A stretch of DNA of 64,000 nucleotides from Methylovulum sp. Its GTDB lineage: Bacteria > Pseudomonadota > Gammaproteobacteria > Methylococcales > Methylomonadaceae. The stretch is from contig JAQTQZ010000001.1 in NCBI GenBank assembly GCA_028712695.1, positions 124,001-188,000 on the forward strand. Direction: 5' to 3'. Shown here in pieces: positions 36,206 through 44,923 of this stretch. How positions within the stretch are numbered: position 1 is the stretch's first letter; each line of letters begins with the position of its first letter. The notes under the pieces were generated by a model. The model was given only the letters and a program-made list of their open reading frames with translations. It searched no databases and was not told the DNA's origin. The translations under genes and the position numbers were made by a program.

Positions 36206-37687
36206 ATGAAAAAACTACTATTAAATATTGCTATTTTAAGTGTTTCAACACTTAACATCAGCAATGTCTTTGCCACAGTGACGCAAGAGCCACATTCCTT
36301 AAACACCGACTTAAGAGCCATTATTATAATGAAGGGGTTGACGGGCGATCCCTTAAAAGGTCGGGTCATTCCTGACATCCACAGTAAGCAAGCACAATTG
36401 GGGATGGATTTGTTTTACTCCAAATCATTGGGTGGTGATCAGGATTCAGCTTGCGTAACCTGTCATCATCCTGTATTGGGAGGCGGCGACAGGCTGTCTT
36501 TATCTATTGGTGTTGAAGCAGACAACCCCGATCTATTAGGTTTTGGGCGTTCAAATACGGGGGCGGCCAGCAACCCTGAAGGCGGCCCGCCAGTGCCACG
36601 CAATGCACCGACTACGTTTAATATTGTCGCGTGGGATAAAGTTTTATTCCATGATGGCCGTGTGGAAAGCCTAGATAAAATCGCCGGCAAAAACGGTGCT
36701 GGCCCGTTAGGTATCCGCACCCCTGATTCGGCATTCGGTACTGCAGATCCGCATTCAGGCAGAACCTTAACCCAGGCACAAGCCCGTTTTCCTGTCACGT
36801 CAGATGCCGAAATGAAAGGCTTTAACCATGAAACTTTCACTAACCGTACCATCCGTAACCTTTTAGCGGGCCGGCTTGGTGGCTTTGGCAAGGCGCAAAA
36901 CGATTTGCCAGACACCAATTATTGGTTGACCAAATTTAGGGACGCCTATGGTAGGCCCACTGCGACCGCACAAGAATTAATCACTTATAACAACATCGCT
37001 TTTCTTATTGGCGCTTATGAGCGCTCACAAGCGTTTGCCAATACGCCATGGAAAGCCTATGTGGCAGGCAATGACGCTGCCATTAACAAGTCCGCCAAGC
37101 AGGGGGCGCTGCTATTTTTCCGTAGCAAAGCGGAAGGCGGCGCAGATTGCGCCAGTTGCCATAGCGGTGATTTCTTTACCGATGAGGATTTTTATAACCT
37201 TGCCATGCCGCAAATCGGTGCAGGCAAAGGCAACGGCGATGGTTCAGAAGATTTCGGCCGTTTCCGTGAAACCAAACTGGAATCCGACAAATACGCGTTC
37301 CGTACCCCTACGTTAATCAATGTTTCCGTTACTGGGCCTTGGTCACATGCAGGTGCTTACACATCATTGGAGGAGGTTACTAAACATCACCTTAATCCTG
37401 CAAATGCCATCGCTAATTATGATTTTAACCAATTACGCCAAAGAGACATCCGCAATTTGGATAAAATGGTTGTCAATACACAAAAAGCCTTAAATGCCAG
37501 CAGTTTTTTAGTCAAAAACATGGACTTAACCAATGATCAAGTCAATGATTTGGTCGCTTTCCTAAAAACTTTGACTGACCCTTGCGTTAAAGACAGGAAC
37601 TGTTTGGCACCTTGGATTCCTACCCCTAACACCGACCCTAATGGCCAGCAGTTAGACGCAGTCAGAAGGAATGGCAGTTTGCTGTAA
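36206..37687 (+). CDS. Di-heme cytochrome c peroxidase/MauG family protein
   Basis: 493 residues, exported by an N-terminal signal peptide (about 1-23). Two heme c sites: Cys83-x-x-Cys86-His87 (CVTCHH) and Cys315-x-x-Cys318-His319 (CASCHS). Also FHDGRVESLD and RTPTLINVSVTGPWSHAGAYTSLEEV, characteristic of bacterial CCP/MauG. It is longer than the classic 320-350-residue peroxidases, with an insertion between the hemes and a Cys pair near the C-terminus (DPCVKDRNC). It may reduce peroxide in the periplasm; the long form has poorly known substrates. An excellent terminator follows. Confidence 0.87.
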   Translation: MKKLLLNIAILSVSTLNISNVFATVTQEPHSLNTDLRAIIIMKGLTGDPLKGRVIPDIHSKQAQLGMDLFYSKSLGGDQDSACVTCHHPVLGGGDRLSLSIGVEADNPDLLGFGRSNTGAASNPEGGPPVPRNAPTTFNIVAWDKVLFHDGRVESLDKIAGKNGAGPLGIRTPDSAFGTADPHSGRTLTQAQARFPVTSDAEMKGFNHETFTNRTIRNLLAGRLGGFGKAQNDLPDTNYWLTKFRDAYGRPTATAQELITYNNIAFLIGAYERSQAFANTPWKAYVAGNDAAINKSAKQGALLFFRSKAEGGADCASCHSGDFFTDEDFYNLAMPQIGAGKGNGDGSEDFGRFRETKLESDKYAFRTPTLINVSVTGPWSHAGAYTSLEEVTKHHLNPANAIANYDFNQLRQRDIRNLDKMVVNTQKALNASSFLVKNMDLTNDQVNDLVAFLKTLTDPCVKDRNCLAPWIPTPNTDPNGQQLDAVRRNGSLL

Positions 37688-37703
37688 CCCACCGGTAAAA
37701 CAC

Positions 37704-37740
37704 AAAAGGCGCAGTGGCTAAGCATTGCGCCTTTTTTATG
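37704..37740 (+). terminator. Intrinsic terminator after the di-heme peroxidase
   Basis: AAAAGGCGCA pairs with TGCGCCTTTT across an 11-base loop and continues into a T-run. It lies 17 bp past the stop and also faces the convergent ELM1-like gene. Confidence 0.88.
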
Positions 37741-37761
37741 GCTAAAAAATTACCGGCTTCC

Positions 37762-38760
37762 CTATGAAAAATAAGCCTTGCCTAATTGGATTTGCCCAAG
37801 CCGCTCATGGATAGCGGCAGCAACCTCGCCAGTTGGGTCGGGGGGCGTATAGCGCCAAGGTTCGAAGTCTCCAGTGAGTAATTTGGCGGCGCCGTAGTCA
37901 ATTAATTGGTGGATAATTTCCCGATGAAAGCATTCCGTGGCATTGGCGCTGAGATCGACCAATAACGGCTTTCCGGTAAACGCCGCTTCCGAACACATCG
38001 ACAGTGAATCCCCCGTGACTATGAACACGTCAGCATGCGCCAGTAAGGCGTGGTAAAAATCGGTGGCGGTTTGTTGCCAATCAAAAAACAGGGGATTAAA
38101 ACCGGAAAGTTCCGTTAACAACACGCTTAAGGCATCAACTGGAGTTCGTCGGCTGTTGGTGACCATCAAGCTGCCACCTTGGGTATTCACTATTTGCGTA
38201 ACCCGCCCGGCCAATTGACGGGCGTGGTCTGGGCTGAAACCATTACAGTAGCGGGTATTGCCGCCGACCAGTAAGGCCGTGATAGGTTTGGGCAGTTGAT
38301 CGAAATAACCGGTATGTTGCCGGTAGGAGGCTGCTAAGCCTGCTTGGGTCAATTGATGGGGCACGCCGGTCATGGTGACAACATTGTCGCCAGTCAATTG
38401 GGGCGAGGCAATCAGGTCGTATTCGTGCAAACGGGGATGGGGTTGTTCGGGCAAAATAGACGCTAAATAAACATTAAATAAACAATCAGTAAATACCTGC
38501 CGTAAATCGGCGATTTCTGCGGTGGTTTCTTCGCCTGTACCACTGATCACCAATAGCGGCGTAGTATTTATGTTAGCCAGATATTTATGTTTAAGAGCTT
38601 GCTGGTAACCACTGGCATCGTCATTCGGTAACGGGATTGTTTGATAACCAAATCCCAAACGCTCGGCAAGTCCAATCCGGGCATGCAGCTCGCCAGTATA
38701 GGCGCTATCCACAACCCAGACTAAAGGCTTCGGCTGCTTGCCTACGTTATCATTAGTCAT
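37762..38760 (-). CDS. ELM1-like / mitochondrial-fission-ELM1 family protein
   Basis: 332 residues of a GT-B-like fold without signal peptide. Family features: WVVDSAYTGEL at the start, VISGTGEETT, DLIASPQL, TALLVGGNTRYC, GGSLMVTNSRRTP, VFIVTGDSLSMCSEAAFTGKPLLV. Bacterial members are thought to be nucleoside-diphosphate-sugar-type transferases of unknown substrate. It overlaps the upstream flavoprotein gene by 4 bp, so the two proteins probably act together. Confidence 0.75.
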   Translation of the reverse strand: MTNDNVGKQPKPLVWVVDSAYTGELHARIGLAERLGFGYQTIPLPNDDASGYQQALKHKYLANINTTPLLVISGTGEETTAEIADLRQVFTDCLFNVYLASILPEQPHPRLHEYDLIASPQLTGDNVVTMTGVPHQLTQAGLAASYRQHTGYFDQLPKPITALLVGGNTRYCNGFSPDHARQLAGRVTQIVNTQGGSLMVTNSRRTPVDALSVLLTELSGFNPLFFDWQQTATDFYHALLAHADVFIVTGDSLSMCSEAAFTGKPLLVDLSANATECFHREIIHQLIDYGAAKLLTGDFEPWRYTPPDPTGEVAAAIHERLGQIQLGKAYFS

Positions 38761-39740
38761 CCTGTTTTCCTTATGTTGAAATCTTGGGCGGCAACCGCGC
38801 CATCGGCAATCGCCACAACCACTGCTTGATGCCTAGCATTGGCGACATCGCCTATTGCGTATAGCCAAGGTAAATTAGTCCGTTTGTCGCTGCTGGTGCT
38901 GATATAACCACCGTGTTTATGTAATTTTGAAAATGCGGCAAACCCGTCCAGAAATTCGCTGTTGGGAGCAAAACCGATTCGGCCAAAAAGCCTGTCAACG
39001 CTAATCCATTGGTCGGCATGATTATTTTTTTTCAAGGCCACATCGATGCCTTGTTCCCGCAACCGGAATCCGGCGGCCTCTGTCCCGCCATATTCGGTTA
39101 TGCGGCCTTGGCTGATTAGTGCGGACACTTCGGCGCGGACAGCTGGCTGGGCTGTTGCTGGAGAACGCATGATCAAGTGGACATGTGCACCGGCCATGGC
39201 AGTATCCTTGGCGGTAAAATAGGCATTATCGCCGCCGCCAATGACGGCAACCTGCCGGTCATTTAGTGCGGTCAATTTATCGAGATGGTCGAGCGGGAAA
39301 AAGGACATTAAACCGGACTGATAGGCCGGTGCAAATCCTGGCAGGCCGCAGAACATTTCCGCACCTAAAGCCCTGACACCCGTGGCAATAACAAGTGCTT
39401 GCACCGTTAGGGATTTGGCTTCGCTGTCACTTGCAAACTGTATTTGGTAACCGTCCGGCAAGGCTTCAATGGCAAGCAACTGGCTATTCAAACAAACTGA
39501 GGCCGATGTTTTAGCAATATGGCCGGCGTAACGTTTAGCCATTGCTGCGCTAGTGAGGTCGGGCAAACCCAGCACCCAACGGTTGGCGCGATTGATGCCC
39601 AACAATTGCCCGCCCAATTGCCCGCCGCGCTCAATTATCACCGCTTGATGACCGAGTTGTGTTAGCCATAAAGCACATGACATGCCTGCAACACCGCCGC
39701 CGACAATTCCGACTAACGGGCTGGACGGGGATTTGCCCAT
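38757..39740 (-). CDS. Thioredoxin-reductase-like FAD/NAD(P) oxidoreductase
   Basis: 327 residues. FAD-binding GIVGGGVAGMSCALWL at the N-terminus, NAD(P)-binding VAVIGGGDNAYFTA in the middle, and LYAIGDVANARHQAVVVAIADGAVAAQ at the end, as in the thioredoxin reductase superfamily. The redox CxxC between the two nucleotide sites is absent, so it cannot be a true thioredoxin reductase; it resembles ferredoxin-NADP reductase-like members. Partner of the overlapping ELM1-like gene. Confidence 0.83.
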   Translation of the reverse strand: MGKSPSSPLVGIVGGGVAGMSCALWLTQLGHQAVIIERGGQLGGQLLGINRANRWVLGLPDLTSAAMAKRYAGHIAKTSASVCLNSQLLAIEALPDGYQIQFASDSEAKSLTVQALVIATGVRALGAEMFCGLPGFAPAYQSGLMSFFPLDHLDKLTALNDRQVAVIGGGDNAYFTAKDTAMAGAHVHLIMRSPATAQPAVRAEVSALISQGRITEYGGTEAAGFRLREQGIDVALKKNNHADQWISVDRLFGRIGFAPNSEFLDGFAAFSKLHKHGGYISTSSDKRTNLPWLYAIGDVANARHQAVVVAIADGAVAAQDFNIRKTG

Positions 39741-40061
39741 AAAAATAGTCCTGTTTTGAGGATAAGTTTTGCGTGGCTCACAGCCGCATACAATTTACCT
39801 TAAATAGGCCTGTATGCAAGTAAAACGACGATTAGCCACTGGCGGGCACTTGTTATCCAGTACCAAATGTTTTGGCAGGAAAGATGGGGGGGGCCGTTGC
39901 ACTTTCTTGCGCTTTATTATCAACGCTAAAATTACATTTACAATAAACAAGGAGGTGTGCCAGAATCTGGCGGGCGCACATTAATGGCATATGGGCCGCA
40001 CCGTGGCCATTGGCTTGCGCACGAACCCCAAGTTTTCCACGATTTTTAGAGGATATCCAAA
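39741..40061. other. Intergenic region upstream of the PEP-CTERM peptide
   Basis: About 320 bp with GC-rich potential hairpins around 39950-40040 (for example GCCGCACCGTGGC). No coding sequence. It could contain a structured leader, but I cannot match a known riboswitch. Confidence 0.4.
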
Positions 40062-40202
40062 ATGCGTAAGATCATTTCTTTGTTGATGTTGTCCTTGGCA
40101 GCTAGCCCAGCTTTCGCAGCTCAAGTGCCAGAACCTGAGACATTTTCCCTGATTGCCATCGGTGCAGTTGGCTTGCTGTTGTCCCGCCGTAAAAGAAAAT
40201 AA
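40062..40202 (+). CDS. 46-residue PEP-CTERM peptide (signal peptide plus sorting tail only)
   Basis: The whole product is a signal peptide (MRKIISLLMLSLAASPAFA), then AQ, then a complete PEP-CTERM signal: VPEPETFSL, a hydrophobic helix and the basic tail SRRKRK. There is no passenger domain. AGAGGATAT upstream can serve as ribosome-binding site, and a perfect terminator follows at 9 bp, so this is a true monocistronic gene. PEP-CTERM tails are recognised and cut by exosortase; no exosortase gene is in the window. Confidence 0.8.
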   Translation: MRKIISLLMLSLAASPAFAAQVPEPETFSLIAIGAVGLLLSRRKRK

Positions 40203-40210
40203 CCCGTTGG

Positions 40211-40240
40211 GTGGGCTAACTTTTTTAGCCCACTTTTTTT
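40211..40240 (+). terminator. Intrinsic terminator of the PEP-CTERM peptide gene
   Basis: GTGGGCT pairs with AGCCCAC around a T-rich loop, followed directly by seven Ts. The rest of the gap to 40612 holds no supportable gene. Confidence 0.9.
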
Positions 40241-40612
40241 AAGATACGCCCGCCATTAATACACCTCCCAGTATTATTTCCAAAAACGCAAATGCACAGC
40301 CAATCGCCTCGCGGCAATTTCTTCGCCACCCCTTACACGGCATGTAATACGCCAATTGAGCCTTGTTATTTGCCCCAACATGAAATATGCCCCCTTGGGT
40401 TTCAGAACTGCCGTGCACTTGGAAATGGCTTCCTCTAAATAGAAATTTAGAGATCAGCATCGGTCACAAAGTTGAGGCCTTGGCGAATAACCCCTATCAT
40501 CCTCAAAAACCATGCAACTTTAAAACGCCTCGCACGGTATTTATTGCAGGGCTATGGCAATAGGCCACATACCTTTGTGCCCCCTTTTTTTATATTCCTT
40601 TGGAGAATGGTT

Positions 40613-41245
40613 ATGACTGAAACAGACCCGCATCAAGATGTTAAAAATGCCGTTAGCGCTGCGGTAAAATCCGGTACTGGTGTCCATCAACAAATCAAGG
40701 ACATTACCCTGAAGGTGTTGACCAAACGGCAACTGGATTTGGAAAACATCAAAAGCGTCACTGAAGCCGTTGGTGACGGCATTAATGAGGGCATAGCCAC
40801 TCAGGGCGAGCATGCCAAAGAAATCTTTACGCAGGCAGCGACGGCATTAGATGACGCATTGGCGATTGCGGCAGAAGCATCAAAACTGGCTATTGAAGAG
40901 GCTGTGTCCAAAGCATCGGACTATTCCCGACATGATCTTGATAGTGCAATCAAGGACTTGCAGGCTATGGAAGGGTCGTTTCTCGATACCCTGAAGACAA
41001 TGGCTAAAGGCAGCAACCACCTGGTTACTGACATCGTCAGTGACTTTATTGCCCATACCGAGCAAAGCGGAACTGCAGTTGGCAAACAAACGTCAATTGC
41101 CTTGGACGCGCTGAAAAACTTGCCGCAGATTAGCAAAGAAATAATCGTTTCAAGCACTGCTGCCACGGCGTCCACCTTGGCGCAAATAGCCAGCGGCATT
41201 TTATTGGGCATCGCGGAAAGCTTTCAGCCCCATTCTAAAAAATAA
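40613..41245 (+). CDS. Helical phasin-like protein of unknown function (possibly DUF6781)
   Basis: 210 residues from the ATG at 40613, which has GGAGA 7 bp upstream; frames starting further up add unlikely sequence. The protein is almost entirely amphipathic alpha-helix with Ala-rich repeats (EIFTQAATALDDALAIAAEASKLA), no signal peptide and a hydrophobic C-terminal part (STAATASTLAQIASGILLGIA). This looks like phasins or apolipoprotein-like surface proteins. It is 15 bp upstream of the UbiB-family kinase gene, so the two are an operon. I am moderately sure of the DUF assignment, not of function. Confidence 0.65.
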   Translation: MTETDPHQDVKNAVSAAVKSGTGVHQQIKDITLKVLTKRQLDLENIKSVTEAVGDGINEGIATQGEHAKEIFTQAATALDDALAIAAEASKLAIEEAVSKASDYSRHDLDSAIKDLQAMEGSFLDTLKTMAKGSNHLVTDIVSDFIAHTEQSGTAVGKQTSIALDALKNLPQISKEIIVSSTAATASTLAQIASGILLGIAESFQPHSKK

Positions 41246-41260
41246 CGTCAGCGGCACATT

Positions 41261-42937
41261 ATGTTGTGGGAAATGTTAAACGCAGTCAGGGATTTGGGCA
41301 GGATCCATGATATTGCATCGGTGTTGATCCGTTATGGATTTGGTGGTTTTGTCCGTGGCCTGGGGATGGGCGAAGTGCTGGAACGCGCCGGCAAGGTGCT
41401 GCGTTGGGAACACGTGGATGACTATGTGAAACTCGACACCCCGCAACGTATCCGCCGCGTCTTGGAAGAGTTGGGACCCACTTTCATTAAATTGGGGCAA
41501 ATCTTGGCAACGCGCGTCGATTTGTTCCCGTCCCAATATATCACCGAGCTTGAAAAACTTCAGGACCAAGCACCTCCCGTCCCCTTTGACGAATTGCTGC
41601 CGCAACTTGAGGAAGACCTTGGCGGCCATATTGATGATTTTTTTTTGGACGTCGAAAGACAGCCTCTTGCTGCCGCATCAATCGCCCAAGTACATAAAGC
41701 CATACTCAAGGACGGCACGCCCGTCATTTTGAAAATCCGCAGGCCCGGCCTGCGCAAAATCATTGAAGCCGATTTACGCCTATTACAACGCATCGCTGAT
41801 ATTGCCGAATCGGAATCACCCGATATTCGCCGGTTTCATCCGAATGAAGTCCTTCGCCAGTTTAACCAATCATTACGCCGGGAACTCGACCTTGGCGCAG
41901 AATGCAGGAATGCGGAACGGGTGGCCGCCAACCTAGCGGAGGATACCAACATCATGATCCCTAAAGTTTATTGGCAATGGACTGGCGAACGGCTTAATGT
42001 CCAGGAGTATATCCAAGGCATTCAAGGCAGGGATCTCACGGCACTGGACAAAGCGGGGCTGGACAGGAAACTGTTGGCTGACCGTGGCATTAGGGCGGTC
42101 ATGAAAATGATCATGGAAGACGGCTTTTTTCATGCCGACCCGCATGCCGGCAACGTGTTTTATCTGGCAGATAACAAACTGGCCTTTATCGATTTTGGCA
42201 TGGTCGGCCGTTTGACCGAAGAGCGTAGGGAGCAGGTTGTCAGCCTTCTGTACGGCATGACCAACCACTTGCCGACCAAAGTCGCCGAGATACTTGAAGA
42301 TTGGTCTGACAATATCTATACCGATGAACAAATGCTGACCATTGATATAGAAGCCTTTGTCGACCAGTACAGCTCGCTGGCGCTAAAGGACTTAAGCGTT
42401 ACCGCCATGATGGGCGACCTGATGGCGATATTAAGGGACCATAACCTGATACTTCCCGCCGATCTAGCCTTGTTAATCAAAGCGTACATCACATTGGACG
42501 GTCTCGGCAGGCAACTCAATCCGGAATTTAACATCTTGGTTTTTGCGTCCCCCTACGTCCAAAATATCATGATGGAACGCTACAGGCCGGAGGCCATCGC
42601 CAGACGGGGCTGGCGTAACCTAATCAGTGTCGCTGATCTGCTATCCACTTTACCAAAAGACCTGCGCAAACTGTTACGCGCCTCCAGAAAAGGTGCCGTA
42701 CAAGTTGATGTCACCGTTAGGCGGCTCGACCACTATGTCAATAGTATTGATAACGCCATTAGCCGGTTAACCATGGGAATCGTGACCGCCGCGCTCATTA
42801 TTGGCTCTTCAATCATCATGACGGTAAAAGGCGGCCCTGAAATAATGGGTTTACCCGCCTTTGGATTATTGGGCTACACATTTGCCACGATAGGTGGAAT
42901 CTGGCTGCTGCTTTCCATTTGGAAAAGTGGGCAGTAA
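41261..42937 (+). CDS. UbiB/ABC1/ADCK-family atypical kinase
   Basis: 558 residues. N-terminal KxGQ motif (FIKLGQ, 75-80), Ala-rich nucleotide loop (AAASIAQVHKA), the VILKIRRPG lysine, catalytic HADPHAGN (near 291-298) and metal-binding DFG (311-313); two C-terminal membrane helices (about 497-520 and 527-548). UbiB proteins extract or present lipids for ubiquinone synthesis using ATPase activity. The gene is not next to ubiE/ubiJ, where true ubiB lies; the phasin-like neighbour suggests a lipid-handling paralogue (inference). Confidence 0.85.
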   Translation: MLWEMLNAVRDLGRIHDIASVLIRYGFGGFVRGLGMGEVLERAGKVLRWEHVDDYVKLDTPQRIRRVLEELGPTFIKLGQILATRVDLFPSQYITELEKLQDQAPPVPFDELLPQLEEDLGGHIDDFFLDVERQPLAAASIAQVHKAILKDGTPVILKIRRPGLRKIIEADLRLLQRIADIAESESPDIRRFHPNEVLRQFNQSLRRELDLGAECRNAERVAANLAEDTNIMIPKVYWQWTGERLNVQEYIQGIQGRDLTALDKAGLDRKLLADRGIRAVMKMIMEDGFFHADPHAGNVFYLADNKLAFIDFGMVGRLTEERREQVVSLLYGMTNHLPTKVAEILEDWSDNIYTDEQMLTIDIEAFVDQYSSLALKDLSVTAMMGDLMAILRDHNLILPADLALLIKAYITLDGLGRQLNPEFNILVFASPYVQNIMMERYRPEAIARRGWRNLISVADLLSTLPKDLRKLLRASRKGAVQVDVTVRRLDHYVNSIDNAISRLTMGIVTAALIIGSSIIMTVKGGPEIMGLPAFGLLGYTFATIGGIWLLLSIWKSGQ

Positions 42938-43104
42938 TCATGGCAAATTGTCAGCCAGTGCCTCCACGGATGTGCGTTAGCCATGGATAAAATCCATCGG
43001 CTTGACATCGGCAGGTGGTTTTTCTTTTGTCATGAGGTGAAGATCCATCAACACTACAAATTTAACCACTATCAGATACTTTGTGCTGGGAGGGTAAAAC
43101 AGAT

Positions 43105-43344
43105 ATGCCAAATGAAACTGCGCAAGTTTTAAGTTTAATGGGTGTCGTGGATTTGTGGTGAGTTTTTGTCGATAAAATCATTGTTAGTACAATTGGCATA
43201 GCGGGTCGTGATGAGTTAGAATTGCACACTTTATTTGTGATTATTTTTATAAAAACAGTGTTTGCTTTTGCATCGCTTGAAATCATTCCCTTGATAAAAG
43301 CAAACAAGAGTTTCACCATTATCGAAGAAGGGGCTGCTCCGTGA
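43105..43344 (+). pseudogene. Small membrane protein ORF with an in-frame UGA, overlapping the coxB start
   Basis: From ATG 43105, with GGGAGGG 10 bp upstream, the frame reads MPNETAQVLSLMGVVDLW, a TGA at 43159-43161, then 60 more open codons (VFVDKIIVSTIGIAG..., ELELHTLFVIIFIKTVFAF...) to a TGA at 43342 that overlaps the coxB GTG (GTGA). Hydrophobic composition, the strong ribosome-binding site and coupling to coxB suggest a real gene of 79 codons broken by one nonsense change, or recoded. Family unknown. Confidence 0.5.
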
Positions 43345-44867
43345 ACAAATCAAAGCAACTATTCGCAAGTTTGGTCTTAATGGCAGTATGTCTTGAGACA
43401 GCACAGGCGGATTATAAGCTCAACTTAATGCAAGGGGTCACAAAGGTCAGCAATGACATTTACGACCTGCACATGCTGATTTTGTGGATCTGTGTATTCA
43501 TAGGTATTGCCGTATTTGGTGCCATGTTTTACTCGATCTATCATCATCGTAAATCCAGGGGACATCAAGCGGCGCAATTCCACGAAAATACCACCGTTGA
43601 AATTATCTGGACTATTATCCCCACGTTAATTTTAGTGGGTATGGCAATACCTGCCACAAAGACGTTGTTGGAATTGGATGATGTACAAGATTCCGATATG
43701 TCCATTAAAGTCACCGGTTGGCAATGGAAGTGGGAATATGAATACCTGGACAATGGCATTCATTTCTTTAGTAGCTTAGACGAAGCTAGCAATAAAGCCC
43801 GTCAGGTTGGTTCAGGAATAGACCCCCGATCGGTTCCTAATTATCTGTTAAATGTTGATCATCCGTTAGTTATCCCAACTAAAAAGAAAATACGCTTTTT
43901 GTTTACGGCGGCAGATGTAATCCACTCGTGGTGGGTACCCGCGCTAGGTTGGAAAAAAGATGCTAACCCTGGCTTTATCAATGAGGCTTGGACTAATGTC
44001 GAAAAAGCTGGCACTTATCGTGGCCAATGTACAGAGTTGTGCGGTAAAGACCATGGCTTTATGCCTATCGTATTGATTGCTATGGAACAGCCCGACTACG
44101 ATGCCTGGGTTAAGAAAACCCAAGCGGAAGCAAAAAAAGGCCCTGATTTGAACGACCAAAGCCATGATGAGTTGGTTAGCAAAGGGGCTGCGGTTTACAG
44201 CAAAAATTGTTCTACTTGTCATTTACCTGATGGTAAAGGCGTGCCCGGCGCGTTTCCTGCCATTACCGGTAGTGCGGTTGTTAAAGGGGATATTAAAGCC
44301 CAAACCGATTTAATTTTAAGCGGAAAAGGCGGTATGCCTGCTTTCGGTAAAATGTTGAAAGCCGATGAATTGGCGCAAGTCATTAGCTACACGCGTAATG
44401 CTTTAGGTAATAGTGTCGGTGATGAAATACAAGCTAAAGCGGTGCAAGAATTGTTGCCTCAAGGAACATCAGATAAAACACCTAAAACCGCCCCCGTAGC
44501 AGCTCCTGAAAAAGCAGAACCTATTGCGGAGATGGCTAAAGACGAATTAGTTACTTTAGGTAAGTCCGTTTACGACACTAACTGTGCATCATGCCATCAA
44601 GCAGAAGGGCAAGGTATGCCGCCGATGTTCCCTGCTTTAAAAGGTAGTGCCGTTGTTACGGGTGATCTTAATGTCCAAGTTGATTTGATGTTGAACGGAA
44701 AGGGCATGATGCCAGGTTTCGGGCACACACTGTCAGCTACTGATTTTGCCGCTGTTGTCACTTTTACACGCAATGGCCTAGGTAATGCGGTTGGTGATTT
44801 TATCCAGCCCTCTGCAATTCAGAAACTGCAAGCCGCGTTGCCAGCAGCACAGGATGATGAAGATTAA
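43341..44867 (+). CDS. coxB: Cytochrome c oxidase subunit II with two fused cytochrome c domains
   Basis: 508 residues from a GTG start. Signal peptide (about 1-23), two membrane helices (about 45-68 and 88-108), then the CuA domain with [11 protein letters not shown] and ligands Cys230, Cys234, His238, Met241 ([12 protein letters not shown]). After it come two similar cytochrome c domains with hemes at Cys290-Cys293-His294 (CSTCH) and Cys415-Cys418-His419 (CASCH). Typical caa3 subunit II carries one such domain. It feeds electrons to CuA and then to subunit I. Confidence 0.95.
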   Translation: MNKSKQLFASLVLMAVCLETAQADYKLNLMQGVTKVSNDIYDLHMLILWICVFIGIAVFGAMFYSIYHHRKSRGHQAAQFHENTTVEIIWTIIPTLILVGMAIPATKTLLELDDVQDSDMSIKVTGWQWKWEYEYLDNGIHFFSSLDEASNKARQVGSGIDPRSVPNYLLNVDHPLVIPTKKKIRFLFTAADVIHSWWVPALGWKKDANPGFINEAWTNVEKAGTYRGQCTELCGKDHGFMPIVLIAMEQPDYDAWVKKTQAEAKKGPDLNDQSHDELVSKGAAVYSKNCSTCHLPDGKGVPGAFPAITGSAVVKGDIKAQTDLILSGKGGMPAFGKMLKADELAQVISYTRNALGNSVGDEIQAKAVQELLPQGTSDKTPKTAPVAAPEKAEPIAEMAKDELVTLGKSVYDTNCASCHQAEGQGMPPMFPALKGSAVVTGDLNVQVDLMLNGKGMMPGFGHTLSATDFAAVVTFTRNGLGNAVGDFIQPSAIQKLQAALPAAQDDED

Positions 44868-44923
44868 GTCTATGATTTTCTTTGTCAGTTAACTCTTTTT
44901 TAAGTATTTTTGAGGTATAAACT

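Noticed and set aside
39940..40050. Possible riboswitch in front of the PEP-CTERM peptide gene
   Set aside because: GC-rich hairpins exist, but I cannot match a known riboswitch core by eye.
40239..40460. 73-residue minus-strand open frame after the PEP-CTERM peptide gene
   Set aside because: No ribosome-binding site or recognisable domain; overlaps a terminator's T-run.
43062..43319. Minus-strand open frame opposite the UGA-containing ORF
   Set aside because: The plus-strand frame has a better ribosome-binding site, membrane-like composition and coupling to coxB.
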